Of a stretch of DNA of 64,000 nt, positions 7,583 to 17,393 are shown in pieces. The position numbers and the translations under genes are program-made. This DNA comes from Paracidovorax konjaci. GTDB taxonomy: Bacteria > Pseudomonadota > Gammaproteobacteria > Burkholderiales > Burkholderiaceae_C. The notes under the pieces were generated by a model. The model saw nothing but the letters and a program-made list of their open reading frames with translations. It made no database searches and was not told the origin of the DNA. Each line of letters opens with the position of its first letter. Within the stretch, counting starts at the first letter, position 1. The DNA lies in contig NZ_FOMQ01000005.1 of the NCBI RefSeq assembly GCF_900112675.1, positions 310,001 to 374,000 on the forward strand. The letters are read 5' to 3'.

Positions 7583-8623
7583 TCAGCGCGAGAGCGCGTC
7601 CGCCGTCGCGGTATCGAGCCGGCCCGTCACGGGCAGGCCCTTGTCCTTCTGGTAGGTGCGCAGCGCGTTCGCCGTCTTCGGGCCCATGCCGCCGTCCGGC
7701 GCGCCCACGTCGTAGCCCAGCGCATTGAGCCGCGACTGCGCCTCGCGCACCGACATCGCCGTGCCGGCCTTCGTCTGCGACGGGGCCGCGCCGCCGTCCA
7801 CGCCCAGCCGGCCGCCGCCGCCCAGGCCCTGGCCGCGCACGCTCTGCGCCTTGTAGTTGCGCAGCGCCACCACCATCTGGTTGTAGGCATCCATGAACGC
7901 GGCCGTGAGCACCTTGCCCTGCGAGGTGTTCTGGTAGCCGCCCAGCGTTCCCCCGGCCGAGCCGCCGAACAGGCCGCCGAAGCCCGCGAAATCGCTCTTG
8001 GAGGCGCTGCCTTCCGACACCGACACCTGCACGCCCGAGCGGTTGTCCACCAGCGTCAGCATGGCGCTGGCCTCGCGGGTCTTGAGCGAGCCGCCCAGCG
8101 CGCCGATGGCGCGGCCGCTGCCGCCGCCGACCAGCGCACCCAGCGCACCGCCGATACCGCCCGCGTCGCTGTTGGAGAAGATGATCTCGGGCGACATCGC
8201 ATAGTCCGACGCCACCATCTGGCCCTGGCCGAAGTTGCTGCCGCCGCGCATCTCGCCCGACTGCATGATCGCGCGCTCGCGGTTCATGGCGCCCATGCCC
8301 GCGGCGCTGCGCTCCACCACCACGAAGCAGTTGGACTGCTGCACCAGCAGGCGCAGCAGGTTCGCCGTGGGCGGCAGGCGGTATTCGTTGCGCAGGATGG
8401 TGTACCAGCCCGCCTGCTGGTTCTCCACCAGCGAGACCGTGCCCAGCGGCGATGCGCAACGCTCCAGCTGCGAGCTCGCGTTGGCCGAGGCTTCGCCGGC
8501 GGCGGCGCCGGTGGCCACGGTCTTCGATTCCGCGCTGCCCATGCGCATGTTGGTGGTTTCGCAGCCCGCCAGCAGCACGGCGGCGCAGGCAGCGGCCAGC
8601 AGGGTCAAGGTCTTTCGAGACAT
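7583..8623 (-). CDS. CsgG-like outer-membrane lipoprotein with peptidoglycan-binding tail
   Basis: 346 residues. A type II signal peptide ends in the lipobox LLAGC (Cys near 20), so it is probably a lipidated envelope protein. The middle (about 50–270) resembles CsgG/curli-assembly proteins: NCFVVVERSAAG, then glycine-rich stretches GGIGGALGALVGGGSGRA and LTLVDNRSGVQVSVSEGS. The last ~65 residues (VREAQSRLNALGYDVG…MGPKTANALRTYQKDKGLPV) are a PG_binding_1 domain. The ATG at 8623 is chosen because the signal peptide starts there; the longer frame upstream lacks one. Single gene with its own terminator. Role: envelope channel or stress lipoprotein, not established. Confidence 0.82.
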   Translation of the reverse strand: MSRKTLTLLAAACAAVLLAGCETTNMRMGSAESKTVATGAAAGEASANASSQLERCASPLGTVSLVENQQAGWYTILRNEYRLPPTANLLRLLVQQSNCFVVVERSAAGMGAMNRERAIMQSGEMRGGSNFGQGQMVASDYAMSPEIIFSNSDAGGIGGALGALVGGGSGRAIGALGGSLKTREASAMLTLVDNRSGVQVSVSEGSASKSDFAGFGGLFGGSAGGTLGGYQNTSQGKVLTAAFMDAYNQMVVALRNYKAQSVRGQGLGGGGRLGVDGGAAPSQTKAGTAMSVREAQSRLNALGYDVGAPDGGMGPKTANALRTYQKDKGLPVTGRLDTATADALSR

Positions 8624-8735
8624 GGATTGAATTCCTCTGGGATAAGAAGACGGGGGGATTCGAAGCAGCGCGCCACGGCATGCCCGCGGAGGCGGCCCGC
8701 CGCTCGAGCGGGCCGGGCCCGGTGGCGGCGCCGGA

Positions 8736-9500
8736 TCATAGCGCCGCCCCGCCAGCCGCGACAGGGGGCAGGCGGCCCACCCGGTAGACCCACACCGCAT
8801 GCCCTCCGGGTGGCCGCAGCACGGCCTGCGGCGTGGCGCCCGGGATCTCGAACGCGAGGCTCACCAGCCAGGCATCGGCCGCCATCTCGGCGCGGGCCTT
8901 GGCGGCGGCGCGGGCCATGCTCTCGGGCCGCTGGAAGAGGTAGACCATCGGATAGGCGCCCCAGCCCGCGCGCCAGATGTCGCCGCGCCGCACGCGGGCC
9001 CAGGGGCAGCGCAATGCGCACAGGCAGCGCAGCGGCCAGCTCCACTCCAGGCCTTCCAGCCGCACGGCGGGATAGGCCGAGCGCAACGCCCGCAAGCCGT
9101 CGCCCAGGCCGCAGCCGGCATCGAGCACGCGCGCTCCCGGGTCCAGGGGCGCGGCGCGTTCCAGGCCGGCCAGCGCACCGCGGGGCGTGGGAAACAGCGG
9201 CGCATCGCGCCACGCATTGAGCGGATACACCAGCAGCAGCACGCCCAGCGGCGCGAGCCAGGCCCAGGCCGGCACCTGCGCGGCCCCCGCCAGCAGGAAC
9301 GACAGCGGGAAGCCCGCCGCGATGAAGCCCTGACGCCACCGGGTGCGCCCCAGCAGACTCGCGGCCAGCCCGACCGTACAGCCCGCGAGCCCGGCGCCCC
9401 ACCACGGCAGGCCCGCCGGGCCGCTCGACAGTACGAAGGCGAACCATGCGGCGGCCCAGGCCAGGAGGGCAGGCAAAGGCCAGGGCAGGGACAGGCGCAT
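8736..9500 (-). CDS. Membrane-anchored class I SAM-dependent methyltransferase
   Basis: 254 residues. Two or three hydrophobic segments fill the first ~95 residues (LPWPLPALLAWAAAWFAFVL, then FIAAGFPLSFLLAGAA and WLAPLGVLLLVYPL). The methyltransferase motif I RVLDAGCGLGDGLRAL follows near residue 120, with GLEWSW as the acidic-loop region. The substrate is unknown. The start at 9500 is the ATG directly before the first membrane segment; the much longer frame upstream is antisense to the HAD–UbiA gene. Divergently transcribed from the arabinose-type locus, so a functional link is possible but not shown. Confidence 0.78.
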   Translation of the reverse strand: MRLSLPWPLPALLAWAAAWFAFVLSSGPAGLPWWGAGLAGCTVGLAASLLGRTRWRQGFIAAGFPLSFLLAGAAQVPAWAWLAPLGVLLLVYPLNAWRDAPLFPTPRGALAGLERAAPLDPGARVLDAGCGLGDGLRALRSAYPAVRLEGLEWSWPLRCLCALRCPWARVRRGDIWRAGWGAYPMVYLFQRPESMARAAAKARAEMAADAWLVSLAFEIPGATPQAVLRPPGGHAVWVYRVGRLPPVAAGGAAL

Positions 9501-9716
9501 GGATCGGAAGGAGGGGGAAGGCTTGGACGCCGGGCATGGCCCGCACGGCAGGCGGCACGCACCGCAGTGTAGAGAGCCCCGGGCCCCTCCTACAATCCCC
9601 GGCTGCGCTTGCGGCCCGCGGGCCGGTGCAGCGCCCTCGCCGTCCCATCCCTCCCGACTCTTCACAACGACCCAAGGGCTTTCGTGCGTTCGCCTTCCGA
9701 TCCATTGCCGCCGGCC

Positions 9717-11159
9717 ATGCCGCCTTCCCAGGAGCCCCCTCTGGTGGTCGACCTCGATGGCACGCTGCTGCTCACCGACATGCTGCACGAGACCTCGCTG
9801 CAGCTGGTGCGCGACGCCCCCTGGAAGGCGCTGGCGCTGCCCCTGTGGCTGGCGGGCGGGAAAGCGGCCCTGAAGCGCCGCATCGCGCAGCAGGTGCGCA
9901 TGGCCGTGGCCACCCTGCCCTACAACCAGCCACTCGTCGATTGGCTGCGGGCGCAGCGTGCCAGCGGCCGGCAGGTCGTGCTCTGCACGGCATCCGACCA
10001 GGTGCTGGCCGACGCCATCGCGGCGCACCTGGGCTGCTTCGATCTCGTCATGGCGAGCGATGGCGCGCGCAACCTCGCCGGCGCGGCCAAGGCCGCGGCG
10101 CTGGCCGAGCGGTTCGGCGAACGCGGGTTCGATTACGCCGGCAATTCGCGCGCCGACCTGCCGGTGTGGCGGCGGGCGCGCGCCGCCATCGTCGTGAACG
10201 CCCCGTCCGCGGTCGCCCGCCAGGCCGAGGCGCACGGCAACGTGCAGCGCAGCTTCCCGCCCGCGCGCGCAGGCCTCTCCGCCTGGCGCAAGGCGCTGCG
10301 CCTGCACCAGTGGATGAAGAACCTGCTGCTGTTCGTGCCGCTGATGGCCGCGCACCGGATCGGCGACGGTGCCGCCTGGATGCAGCTCGTGATGGCCTTC
10401 GTGGCCTTCGGGCTCTGCGCTTCGTCGGTCTACCTCGCCAACGACCTGCTGGACCTCGAAAGCGACCGGCAGCACCCGCGCAAGCGGCTGCGGCCCTTCG
10501 CGGCCGGCACCCTGCCGGCCTGGCAGGGCGCGGTGCTCGTGCCCGTGCTGGCCGGCGCGAGCCTGTGGCTGGCCTGGGCCACGGCGCCGGCCTTCCTCGG
10601 CTGGCTGCTCGTGTATTTCGGGACCACCTGGGCCTATTCGCTGGCGCTCAAGCGCTGGGCGCTCGTGGATTGCGTGGCGCTCGCGGTGCTCTACACGCTG
10701 CGCCTCGTGGCCGGTTCGGCGGCCGTGGCGCAGCCGCTGTCGTTCTGGCTGCTCGCGTGCTCGGGCTTCCTGTTCCTCTCGCTCGCCTTCGTGAAGCGCT
10801 ATGCGGAGCTGCTGGTGCAGCAGGCCGCGGGCAAGACGCAGGCCCACGGGCGCGGCTATCTGACCTCGGACGCACCCATCGTGCAGAACCTGGGCGTGGC
10901 CGCCGGCTACACGGCCGTGGTCGTGCTCGCGCTCTACCTCAACAGCGACACGGTGATGACGATGTACCGCGCGCCCGAACTGGTCTGGGCCACGGTGCCG
11001 GTGCTGGCGTTCTGGGTGAGCTGGATGTGGCTGCGCGCGGCGCGCGGCCAGATGCACGACGACCCGCTCGTCTTCGCGTTCAAGGACCGCGCGAGCCTCG
11101 TGGCGGGCTCGGTGTTCGTGCTCGCGCTGGCCGCCGCCGGCCTGGGACGGCCGTGGTAG
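9717..11159 (+). CDS. HAD phosphatase–UbiA prenyltransferase fusion (DPPR-synthase-like)
   Basis: 480 residues from the ATG at 9717. The N-terminal ~200 residues are a HAD hydrolase (LVVDLDGTLLLTDML with the catalytic DxD, then LCTASDQ, and DYAGNSRADLPVW late). The C-terminal part from about 210 is a polytopic UbiA-type prenyltransferase with the Asp motif NDLLDLESDRQHPRKRLRP and a second motif YSLALKRWALVDC. This matches decaprenyl-phosphate phosphoribosyltransferases (Rv3806c type), which transfer phosphoribose to a polyprenyl phosphate; the HAD part could remove the 5'-phosphate. A GTG at 9684 preceded by AAGGG is an alternative start. The next gene overlaps its stop. Confidence 0.85.
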   Translation: MPPSQEPPLVVDLDGTLLLTDMLHETSLQLVRDAPWKALALPLWLAGGKAALKRRIAQQVRMAVATLPYNQPLVDWLRAQRASGRQVVLCTASDQVLADAIAAHLGCFDLVMASDGARNLAGAAKAAALAERFGERGFDYAGNSRADLPVWRRARAAIVVNAPSAVARQAEAHGNVQRSFPPARAGLSAWRKALRLHQWMKNLLLFVPLMAAHRIGDGAAWMQLVMAFVAFGLCASSVYLANDLLDLESDRQHPRKRLRPFAAGTLPAWQGAVLVPVLAGASLWLAWATAPAFLGWLLVYFGTTWAYSLALKRWALVDCVALAVLYTLRLVAGSAAVAQPLSFWLLACSGFLFLSLAFVKRYAELLVQQAAGKTQAHGRGYLTSDAPIVQNLGVAAGYTAVVVLALYLNSDTVMTMYRAPELVWATVPVLAFWVSWMWLRAARGQMHDDPLVFAFKDRASLVAGSVFVLALAAAGLGRPW

Positions 11160-12460
11160 CGGTGCATTCCTGGGGCCGCCTGCGGGCGGCCGAGCACGCG
11201 CTGCATCCGCTGGCGGACCATCCGCCGGCGCGCCTGCCGCTCTCGGCCGGGCAGCACGGCCTGGCCTACGGCATGGGCCGCAGCTACGGCGACGTGTGCC
11301 TGAACCCGGGCGGCGCGCTCTGGGCCACGCGCGGGCTGGACCGCTTCATCGCCTGGGACGAGGCCACGGGCGAGCTGACCTGCGAGGCCGGCGTGCTGCT
11401 GCGCGACATCCAGCGCACCTTCATTCCGCGAGGCTGGATGCTGCCCGTGACGCCCGGGACGCAGTTCGCCACCGTGGGCGGGGCCATCGCCAACGACGTG
11501 CACGGCAAGAACCACCACGTGCACGGCAGCTTCGGCGACCACGTGCGCGCGCTGCAGTTGCTGCGCACCGACGGCCTGCTCGTGCGCTGCGGCCCCGAGC
11601 TGCGGCCCGACTGGTTCGCCGCCACCGTGGGCGGGCTGGGCCTGACCGGCGTCGTCACGCAGGCCACGCTGCGCCTGCGCCGCGTGGCCGGGCCCTGGCT
11701 CGATACCGAGACGATCGCCTACGGCAACCTGCAGGAATTCTTCGCGCTCGCCGATGCCTCGGAGGCCGGCTGGGAATACACGGTGTCGTGGATCGACTGC
11801 CTCTCGGGCCCCGAGGCGCGCGGCATCTTCATGCGCGGCAACCATGTGCAAGGCCCGGTGGCCTCTGCGCCGCCCGCACCCGGGGACCGCAGGCGCACCG
11901 TGCCGTTCACCCCGCCGTTCTCGCTGGTCAACCGCTGGAGCCTGCGGCCCTTCAACACGGCCTACTACCACCTGCACCGCCAGCGCGCGGGCCGGCGGCT
12001 GCAGCACTACGAGCCGTTCTTCTACCCGTTGGACAACCTGCTCGAGTGGAACCGCATCTATGGCCGCCGCGGCTTCTACCAGTACCAGTGCGCGGTGCCG
12101 CGCGAGGGCGGCGAGGCCGCCATCGCCGCGCTGCTGCGCGAGATCGCCGCGTCGGGCCAGGGATCCTTCCTCGGCGTGCTCAAGACCTTCGGTGAGCGCG
12201 CGCCCGCGGGCATGCTGAGCTTCCCGATGCCCGGCGTGACCCTGGCGCTGGATTTTCCCAACCTGGGCGAGCCCACGCTGCGGCTGTTCGATCGGCTCGA
12301 CGCCGTGGTGGCCGCAGCCCGCGGACGGCTCTATGCCGCCAAGGACGCGCGCATGCCCCGCACGCTGTTCGAGGCCGGCTACCCGCGCCTGGCCGAATTC
12401 CTGCCCTACCGCGACCCCCGCATCCGCTCGGCGATGTCGCTGCGGCTGCTGGGCGACTGA
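11153..12460 (+). CDS. dprE1: DprE1-like FAD-dependent oxidase (decaprenylphosphoryl-ribose 2-oxidase type)
   Basis: About 435 residues of the VAO/PCMH FAD family. YGMGRSYGDVCLNPGG near residue 40 and the GGAIANDVHGKNHHVHGSFG segment near 115–135 closely follow DprE1, as does the C-terminal SFPMPGVTLALDFPN. DprE1 oxidises the 2'-OH of decaprenylphosphoryl-ribose, the first half of epimerisation to arabinose. The GTG at 11153 overlaps the upstream stop by 7 nt and has GGGACGG before it; GTG 11162 is an alternative. The DprE2-like gene follows after 69 nt. Confidence 0.85.
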   Translation: MVAVHSWGRLRAAEHALHPLADHPPARLPLSAGQHGLAYGMGRSYGDVCLNPGGALWATRGLDRFIAWDEATGELTCEAGVLLRDIQRTFIPRGWMLPVTPGTQFATVGGAIANDVHGKNHHVHGSFGDHVRALQLLRTDGLLVRCGPELRPDWFAATVGGLGLTGVVTQATLRLRRVAGPWLDTETIAYGNLQEFFALADASEAGWEYTVSWIDCLSGPEARGIFMRGNHVQGPVASAPPAPGDRRRTVPFTPPFSLVNRWSLRPFNTAYYHLHRQRAGRRLQHYEPFFYPLDNLLEWNRIYGRRGFYQYQCAVPREGGEAAIAALLREIAASGQGSFLGVLKTFGERAPAGMLSFPMPGVTLALDFPNLGEPTLRLFDRLDAVVAAARGRLYAAKDARMPRTLFEAGYPRLAEFLPYRDPRIRSAMSLRLLGD

Positions 12461-12529
12461 CCGCCCTGCCCTGTTAGTTCTTTCCGCCAACGACCGCACG
12501 GCCGTTCCGCCTCCCCACTTCTGACCGAC

Positions 12530-13294
12530 ATGCCCGACACCTCCATCCCCCGCACCATCGCCATCGTCGGCGCCACCTCGGCCATCGCGCACCAGTGCGC
12601 CCGCCTCTGGCTCGCCGCCGGCGGCGTGGACCGCCTGGTGCTCATCGGGCGCGACGGCGCCAAGCTGCCGTCCGTCGCCGCGGACCTGCAGGTGCGCCAG
12701 CCCGGCACGCGCATCGAGGCCATCGCCGGCGACATGCTGCAGCCCGCCGCGATCACCGACACGGTGCGCCGCATCTGCGCGGACGGCGTGCCCGACCTGG
12801 TGCTGATCGCCCACGGCAACCTGCCCGACCAGCCCGCCTGTGAGGCCGATCTCACGGCAGCGCAGCAGGCGCTGGAAGTCAATGGCATCTCGCCCGTACT
12901 CTGGGCCGAGGCTTTCGCGGGAGCGCAGCATTCCCAGGGGCGCGGGCGCATCGGGATCATCGGCTCGGTGGCGGGCGACCGCGGCCGGCAGTCGAACTAC
13001 GTCTACGGCGCGGCGAAGGGCCTGGTCGAACGCTACGCCGAAGGCCTGCAGCACCGGCTGGCGGCCACGGGCGTGCGCGTGAGCCTCATCAAGCCGGGCC
13101 CCACCGACACGCCGATGACCGCCCACCTCAAGGCGCGCGGCGCGCGCCTCGCGACCCCCGACGAAGTGGCCGCTGCCATCGTGCGCGGCATGGCGCGCGG
13201 CGCGCCCGTGGTCTACGCCCCCGCCAAGTGGGCGCTCATCATGTGGGTGATCCGCAACCTGCCCCGCGCGGTGTTCCACCGCATGAAGATCTGA
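12530..13294 (+). CDS. dprE2: DprE2-like short-chain dehydrogenase
   Basis: 254 residues, the same size as mycobacterial DprE2. The NAD(P)-binding motif is IVGATSAIAHQCARLW; the active site is GSVAGDRGRQSNYVYGAAKG (Ser, then YxxxK). Together with DprE1 such enzymes reduce the 2-keto intermediate to the arabino form. It ends with a hydrophobic, probably membrane-associating stretch (WALIMWVIRNLPRAVF). It lies 7 nt before the next gene, so it is part of the same operon. Confidence 0.85.
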   Translation: MPDTSIPRTIAIVGATSAIAHQCARLWLAAGGVDRLVLIGRDGAKLPSVAADLQVRQPGTRIEAIAGDMLQPAAITDTVRRICADGVPDLVLIAHGNLPDQPACEADLTAAQQALEVNGISPVLWAEAFAGAQHSQGRGRIGIIGSVAGDRGRQSNYVYGAAKGLVERYAEGLQHRLAATGVRVSLIKPGPTDTPMTAHLKARGARLATPDEVAAAIVRGMARGAPVVYAPAKWALIMWVIRNLPRAVFHRMKI

Positions 13295-13301
13295 GCCCCC
13301 G

Positions 13302-15050
13302 ATGACCGACCGCGCCCCGATCCCCGCGCCGGCCTGGCGCCGCCGCCTGCCGCTCGCGCTGCTGCTGGCCTTCGCCGCCGTCTACGCCCTTGCCACCGCG
13401 GTGTCCGCCTGGCGCACCTACACGGCCGTGCCCATCTGGGACATGTGGGGCGCGCTGGAGTTCTACGCCGACGTGCAGCGCGGCGCGGGATGGAACGCAT
13501 GGTGGCGGCTCTTCAACGAACACCGGCTGGTGCTCGCGAAAGCGCTGTTCTGGATGGAATACGCCTGGTTCGGCGGCCAGCAGGTGTTCCTGATCGCCGT
13601 CAACTACCTGCTCGCGGGCTGCGGGGTGCTGGTGCTGTCGGCCTTCCTGCGCGCGCGCCTCGGCGGCCTGCCGCGCAGCGCCTGGGCGTTCGGCACGGTG
13701 CTGCTGGCCGTGTGGCTGTTTTCGTGGGTGCAGAAGGAAAACCTGACCTGGGCCTTCCAGAGCCAGTTCTTCCTGGCGCAACTGGTGCCGCTGGCCGGCT
13801 TCTACTGCCTCTACCGCGCAGCGCGCGGCGCCGGCTCGCCGGGCTGGTTCTCCGCGGCCTGCGCGCTGGGCGTGCTCAGCGTGGGCACGATGGTCAACGG
13901 CGTCATGGCCCTGCCGATGATGGTGCTCTATGCGCTGGTGGCGCGCCTGGGCTGGCGCCGCACGGCCGTGCTCGCGTTACTGGCAGCGGCCTGCGTGGCC
14001 GCCTACACGGTGGATTACGCCGCCCCCGCCGCGCACGGCGGCGGCGTGCTCGCGACACTGCGCGAGCGCCCGCTGGACATGCTGCACTACACGCTGATCT
14101 ACCTCGGCAGCCCGTTCCAGCACTTCACGCGGCACACGGACGCCGCATGGCTGGTGGTGGCGCGCGTGTTCGGCGCGCTGTTCGCGCTGCTGGCGCTGGC
14201 GCCGCTTCCCCGCGCGCTGCGCGAGCCGCGCGCGCACCGGCTGGAACTGGCGCTGCTGACCTTCGTCGCCTATGTGGGCGGCATCGCCTTCGCCACCGCC
14301 GGCGGGCGCCTGCTGTTCGGGTTCGACAGCGCGCTCTCCAGCCGCTACACCACCCCCACGCTCCTGGCCTGGGCCGCGCTCGCGGTGCTGCACGCGCCGC
14401 GGCTCGCGGCCCTGCGCGGCGCCGCGCGCGCCGTGGCCACCACCCTGCTGGTCCTGCTGCTGGCACAGATGCTCGTGGTGCAGACGCGCGACGTGAAGCG
14501 CAACGACCATGCCCACATGCGCATGACCGGCGCGCTGGCGCTGCAGATGGACGTGAAGGACGAACGCCGCATCGGCATGCTGATCTGGGATCCGGCACTG
14601 GGCACGCGGCTCGCGCGCATCGCCACCCCCATCCATGCCGGCGTCTTCGGCCTGCCGGCGATGGCCGCCGCCGAGCATGCCGTGGGCTCTCGCGCCGAAG
14701 CCCTGCCGGCCCGCTGCCATGCGTTCACCGACCTGGTGGAGACCCTGCCCGGAGAGCCGCGCTTCGTGCGCGTGCGCGGCGGGCTGCTGCCCGAGCCGGC
14801 CGGCACGCTCCCGGAGGCCGTGCGGCTTGTCGCGGCCGATGGCACCGTCACCGGCTACGGCCTGCCCGACCGGTGGCGCAAGCGCACGCCGCCCGCGCCC
14901 GCCACCGGGCCCACGGACCGCTACCTCATGTTCACGGCCTACCTGCAGGTGCCGCCCTCGGGCGTCCTGCCGGCCGCGCTCACGCTGCAGGCCCCCGGCA
15001 CGGCGTGCGCGGCCCCCCTGCCGCTGACACCGGCCGTGCCGGCGCCCTGA
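13302..15050 (+). CDS. GT-C-like polytopic membrane protein, candidate glycosyltransferase
   Basis: 582 residues with about ten predicted membrane segments in the first ~400, then a soluble, probably periplasmic tail of ~170 residues. After the first helix comes an acidic loop motif VPIWDMWGALEF, followed by FNEHRLVLAK, the place where GT-C transferases keep catalytic acidic residues. It was not recognised as a named family. By position directly after the DprE2-like gene it is the best candidate for the transferase that uses the lipid-linked sugar. Function is inferred from context only. Confidence 0.7.
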   Translation: MTDRAPIPAPAWRRRLPLALLLAFAAVYALATAVSAWRTYTAVPIWDMWGALEFYADVQRGAGWNAWWRLFNEHRLVLAKALFWMEYAWFGGQQVFLIAVNYLLAGCGVLVLSAFLRARLGGLPRSAWAFGTVLLAVWLFSWVQKENLTWAFQSQFFLAQLVPLAGFYCLYRAARGAGSPGWFSAACALGVLSVGTMVNGVMALPMMVLYALVARLGWRRTAVLALLAAACVAAYTVDYAAPAAHGGGVLATLRERPLDMLHYTLIYLGSPFQHFTRHTDAAWLVVARVFGALFALLALAPLPRALREPRAHRLELALLTFVAYVGGIAFATAGGRLLFGFDSALSSRYTTPTLLAWAALAVLHAPRLAALRGAARAVATTLLVLLLAQMLVVQTRDVKRNDHAHMRMTGALALQMDVKDERRIGMLIWDPALGTRLARIATPIHAGVFGLPAMAAAEHAVGSRAEALPARCHAFTDLVETLPGEPRFVRVRGGLLPEPAGTLPEAVRLVAADGTVTGYGLPDRWRKRTPPAPATGPTDRYLMFTAYLQVPPSGVLPAALTLQAPGTACAAPLPLTPAVPAP

Positions 15051-15081
15051 GCGCCGCGCGGCCCCCCGCTTTCTCCGACCG

Positions 15082-16041
15082 ATGCACCCATCCTCTTCCA
15101 TGAAGCACACCACCAAGATCGTCCTGCCCGGCGGGGCCGGCCTCGTCGGCCAGAACCTCGTCGCGCACCTCAAGCTCCATGGCTACGCCCATCTCGTGGT
15201 GCTGGACAAGCACACCGCCAACCTCGAGATCCTGCGCCGCATGCACCCGGACATCGTGGTCGAGCATGCCGACCTCGCCGAGCCCGGCGACTGGGAGCGC
15301 CACTTCGAGGGCGCCGACGCCGTGGTGATGCTGCAGGCGCAGATCGGCGCGCCGCAGGCCGAGCCCTTCGTGCGCAACAACCTCACCTCGACCGAGCGCA
15401 TCCTCGCGCTCATCCAGCGCCACGGCATTCCGCAGACCGTGCACATCAGCTCCTCGGTGGTGGAGTCGGTGGCGCAGGACCACTACACCGACACCAAGCG
15501 CGCGCAGGAGCAGATGGTGCTCGCGAGCGGCATCCCCTGCGTGGTGCTGCGGCCCACGCTGATGTTCGGCTGGTTCGACCGCAAGCACCTGGGCTGGCTC
15601 TCGCGCTTCATGCGCAAGGTGCCCGTGTTCCCGATCCCGGGCAGCGGCCGCTACATGCGCCAGCCGCTCTACGCGGCCGACTTCTGCCGCATCATCGTGC
15701 GCTGCATCGAGGAGCGCCGCGTGGGCGGCGTCTTCAACATCACGGGGCTGGAGAAGGTGGATTACATCGACATCATCCGCACCATCAAAGCCGCCACGGG
15801 CGCGAAGGCGGCCATCGTGAAGATCCCCTACGGCCTCTTCTATCTGCTGCTGAAGGTCTGGGCGCTCTTCGACCGCGACCCGCCCTTCACCGCCGACCAG
15901 CTCAAGGCCCTCGTGGCGCACGACGAGTTCGAGGTGATCGACTGGCCCGGCATCTTCGGCGTGCGCGCCACGCCCTTCGCCGAGGCCATCCACGAAACCT
16001 TCCACCACCCGGAGTACAGCCGCGTGGTGCTGGAGTTCTGA
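15082..16041 (+). CDS. NAD(P)-dependent epimerase/dehydratase family protein
   Basis: 319 residues (start 15082, or ATG 15100 six codons in). Extended SDR: the nucleotide-binding motif is [17 protein letters not shown], then HISSSVVES and [10 protein letters not shown] (YxxxK). The region [16 protein letters not shown] is typical of sugar or quinone-binding extended SDRs. The stop TGA shares its last base with the ATG of the next gene. The substrate is unknown; a nucleotide- or lipid-linked sugar fits the neighbours. Confidence 0.8.
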   Translation: MHPSSSMKHTTKIVLPGGAGLVGQNLVAHLKLHGYAHLVVLDKHTANLEILRRMHPDIVVEHADLAEPGDWERHFEGADAVVMLQAQIGAPQAEPFVRNNLTSTERILALIQRHGIPQTVHISSSVVESVAQDHYTDTKRAQEQMVLASGIPCVVLRPTLMFGWFDRKHLGWLSRFMRKVPVFPIPGSGRYMRQPLYAADFCRIIVRCIEERRVGGVFNITGLEKVDYIDIIRTIKAATGAKAAIVKIPYGLFYLLLKVWALFDRDPPFTADQLKALVAHDEFEVIDWPGIFGVRATPFAEAIHETFHHPEYSRVVLEF

Positions 16042-17393
16042 TGAGCGCCACCCCCGACACCCCCTCCGCCGGAGCCGCCGCGCCCGGCCAGCGCATCGCC
16101 GTGCTCGGCGCCGGCCCCATGGGCCTGGCCGTGGCCTACCAGCTCGCGCGCGACGGCCACCGCCCCGTGGTCTTCGAGGCCGACGACCGCGTGGGCGGCA
16201 TGACCGCGATGTTCGACTTCGACGGCCTGCCGATCGAGCGCTACTACCACTTCCACTGCACCTCGGACCACGACTTCCTGAAGGTGCTGGACGAGCTGGG
16301 CCTGGCGGACAAGATGCGCTGGCGCGCCACCCGCATGGGCTACTGGTACGGCAAGCGCCTGCAGGCCTGGGGCAACCCCGTGGCGCTGCTGCGCTTCCGC
16401 GGCCTGGGCCTGGTGGCCAAGTTCCGCTACGGCCTGCACGCCTTCCTGTCCACCAAGCGCACCGACTGGAAGCCGCTCGACGGTGTCGAGGCCACGGGCT
16501 GGATCCGCCGCTGGGTGGGCGCCGAGGCCTACGAGGTGCTCTGGCGCCGCCTCTTCGACTACAAGTTCTACGACCACGCGGGCAACCTCTCGGCCGCCTG
16601 GATCTGGAGCCGCATCCGCCGCATTGGCCGCTCGCGCTACAGCCTCATGCAGGAAAAGCTCGGCCACCTGGACGGCGGCTCGGCCACGCTGCTGGACGGC
16701 ATGGCCGCCGACATCCGCGCCCACGGCGGCGAGATCCGCCTCGGCACGCCCGTGACGCAGGTCCGCATGGAGGCGGGCCGCGTGCAGGGCGTGGAGACGG
16801 CGCAGGGCTTCGAGGCGTTCGACAAGGTGGTGAGCACCGTGCCGCTGCCCTATGTGCCGCGCCTCATGCCGGGCCTGCCGCAGGACGTGCTCGCGCGCTT
16901 CGCGGCGCTCAGGAACATCGCCGTGGTCTGCGTGATCGCCAAGCTGCGCCGCCCGCTCACCGAGAACTTCTGGCTCAACGTGAACGACCCGGACATGGAC
17001 ATCCCGGGCCTGGTCGAATACAGCAACCTGCGCCCGCTGTCCGAATCCATCGTCTACGTGCCGTTCTACATGCCCGGCGAGCACCCCAAGTACGCCGAGC
17101 CCGACCAGGCCTTCCTGGACAAGGTGAAGCGCTACCTGCGCACCATCAACCCCGCGCTGCAGGACGGCGACTTCCTCGCGATGCGCGCGAGCCGCTACCG
17201 CTACGCGCAGCCGATCTGCCCGCCCAACTACCTGGAGGGCCTGCCGCCCGTGCAATTGCCCGTGCAGGGCCTCTGGGTGGCCGACACCTCGTACTACTAC
17301 CCCGAAGACCGCGGCATCTCCGAGAGCATCGGCTTCGGCCGCCGCATGGCGCGCGACGCAGCGGCCGTGCGCCTGGACGGGCCGCGGCCGTGA
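16041..17393 (+). CDS. FAD/NAD(P)-binding amine-oxidase/UGM-like flavoprotein
   Basis: 450 residues. An N-terminal Rossmann motif [20 protein letters not shown] is followed by [15 protein letters not shown], the GG doublet of the amine-oxidase/UDP-galactopyranose-mutase superfamily. The C-terminus ends in a second FAD contact ([20 protein letters not shown]). Similar proteins in lipopolysaccharide and glycan loci are annotated as protoporphyrinogen-oxidase-like. It starts on the last base of the previous stop and its own stop overlaps the gtrA GTG, so translation is tightly coupled. Confidence 0.8.
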   Translation: MSATPDTPSAGAAAPGQRIAVLGAGPMGLAVAYQLARDGHRPVVFEADDRVGGMTAMFDFDGLPIERYYHFHCTSDHDFLKVLDELGLADKMRWRATRMGYWYGKRLQAWGNPVALLRFRGLGLVAKFRYGLHAFLSTKRTDWKPLDGVEATGWIRRWVGAEAYEVLWRRLFDYKFYDHAGNLSAAWIWSRIRRIGRSRYSLMQEKLGHLDGGSATLLDGMAADIRAHGGEIRLGTPVTQVRMEAGRVQGVETAQGFEAFDKVVSTVPLPYVPRLMPGLPQDVLARFAALRNIAVVCVIAKLRRPLTENFWLNVNDPDMDIPGLVEYSNLRPLSESIVYVPFYMPGEHPKYAEPDQAFLDKVKRYLRTINPALQDGDFLAMRASRYRYAQPICPPNYLEGLPPVQLPVQGLWVADTSYYYPEDRGISESIGFGRRMARDAAAVRLDGPRP

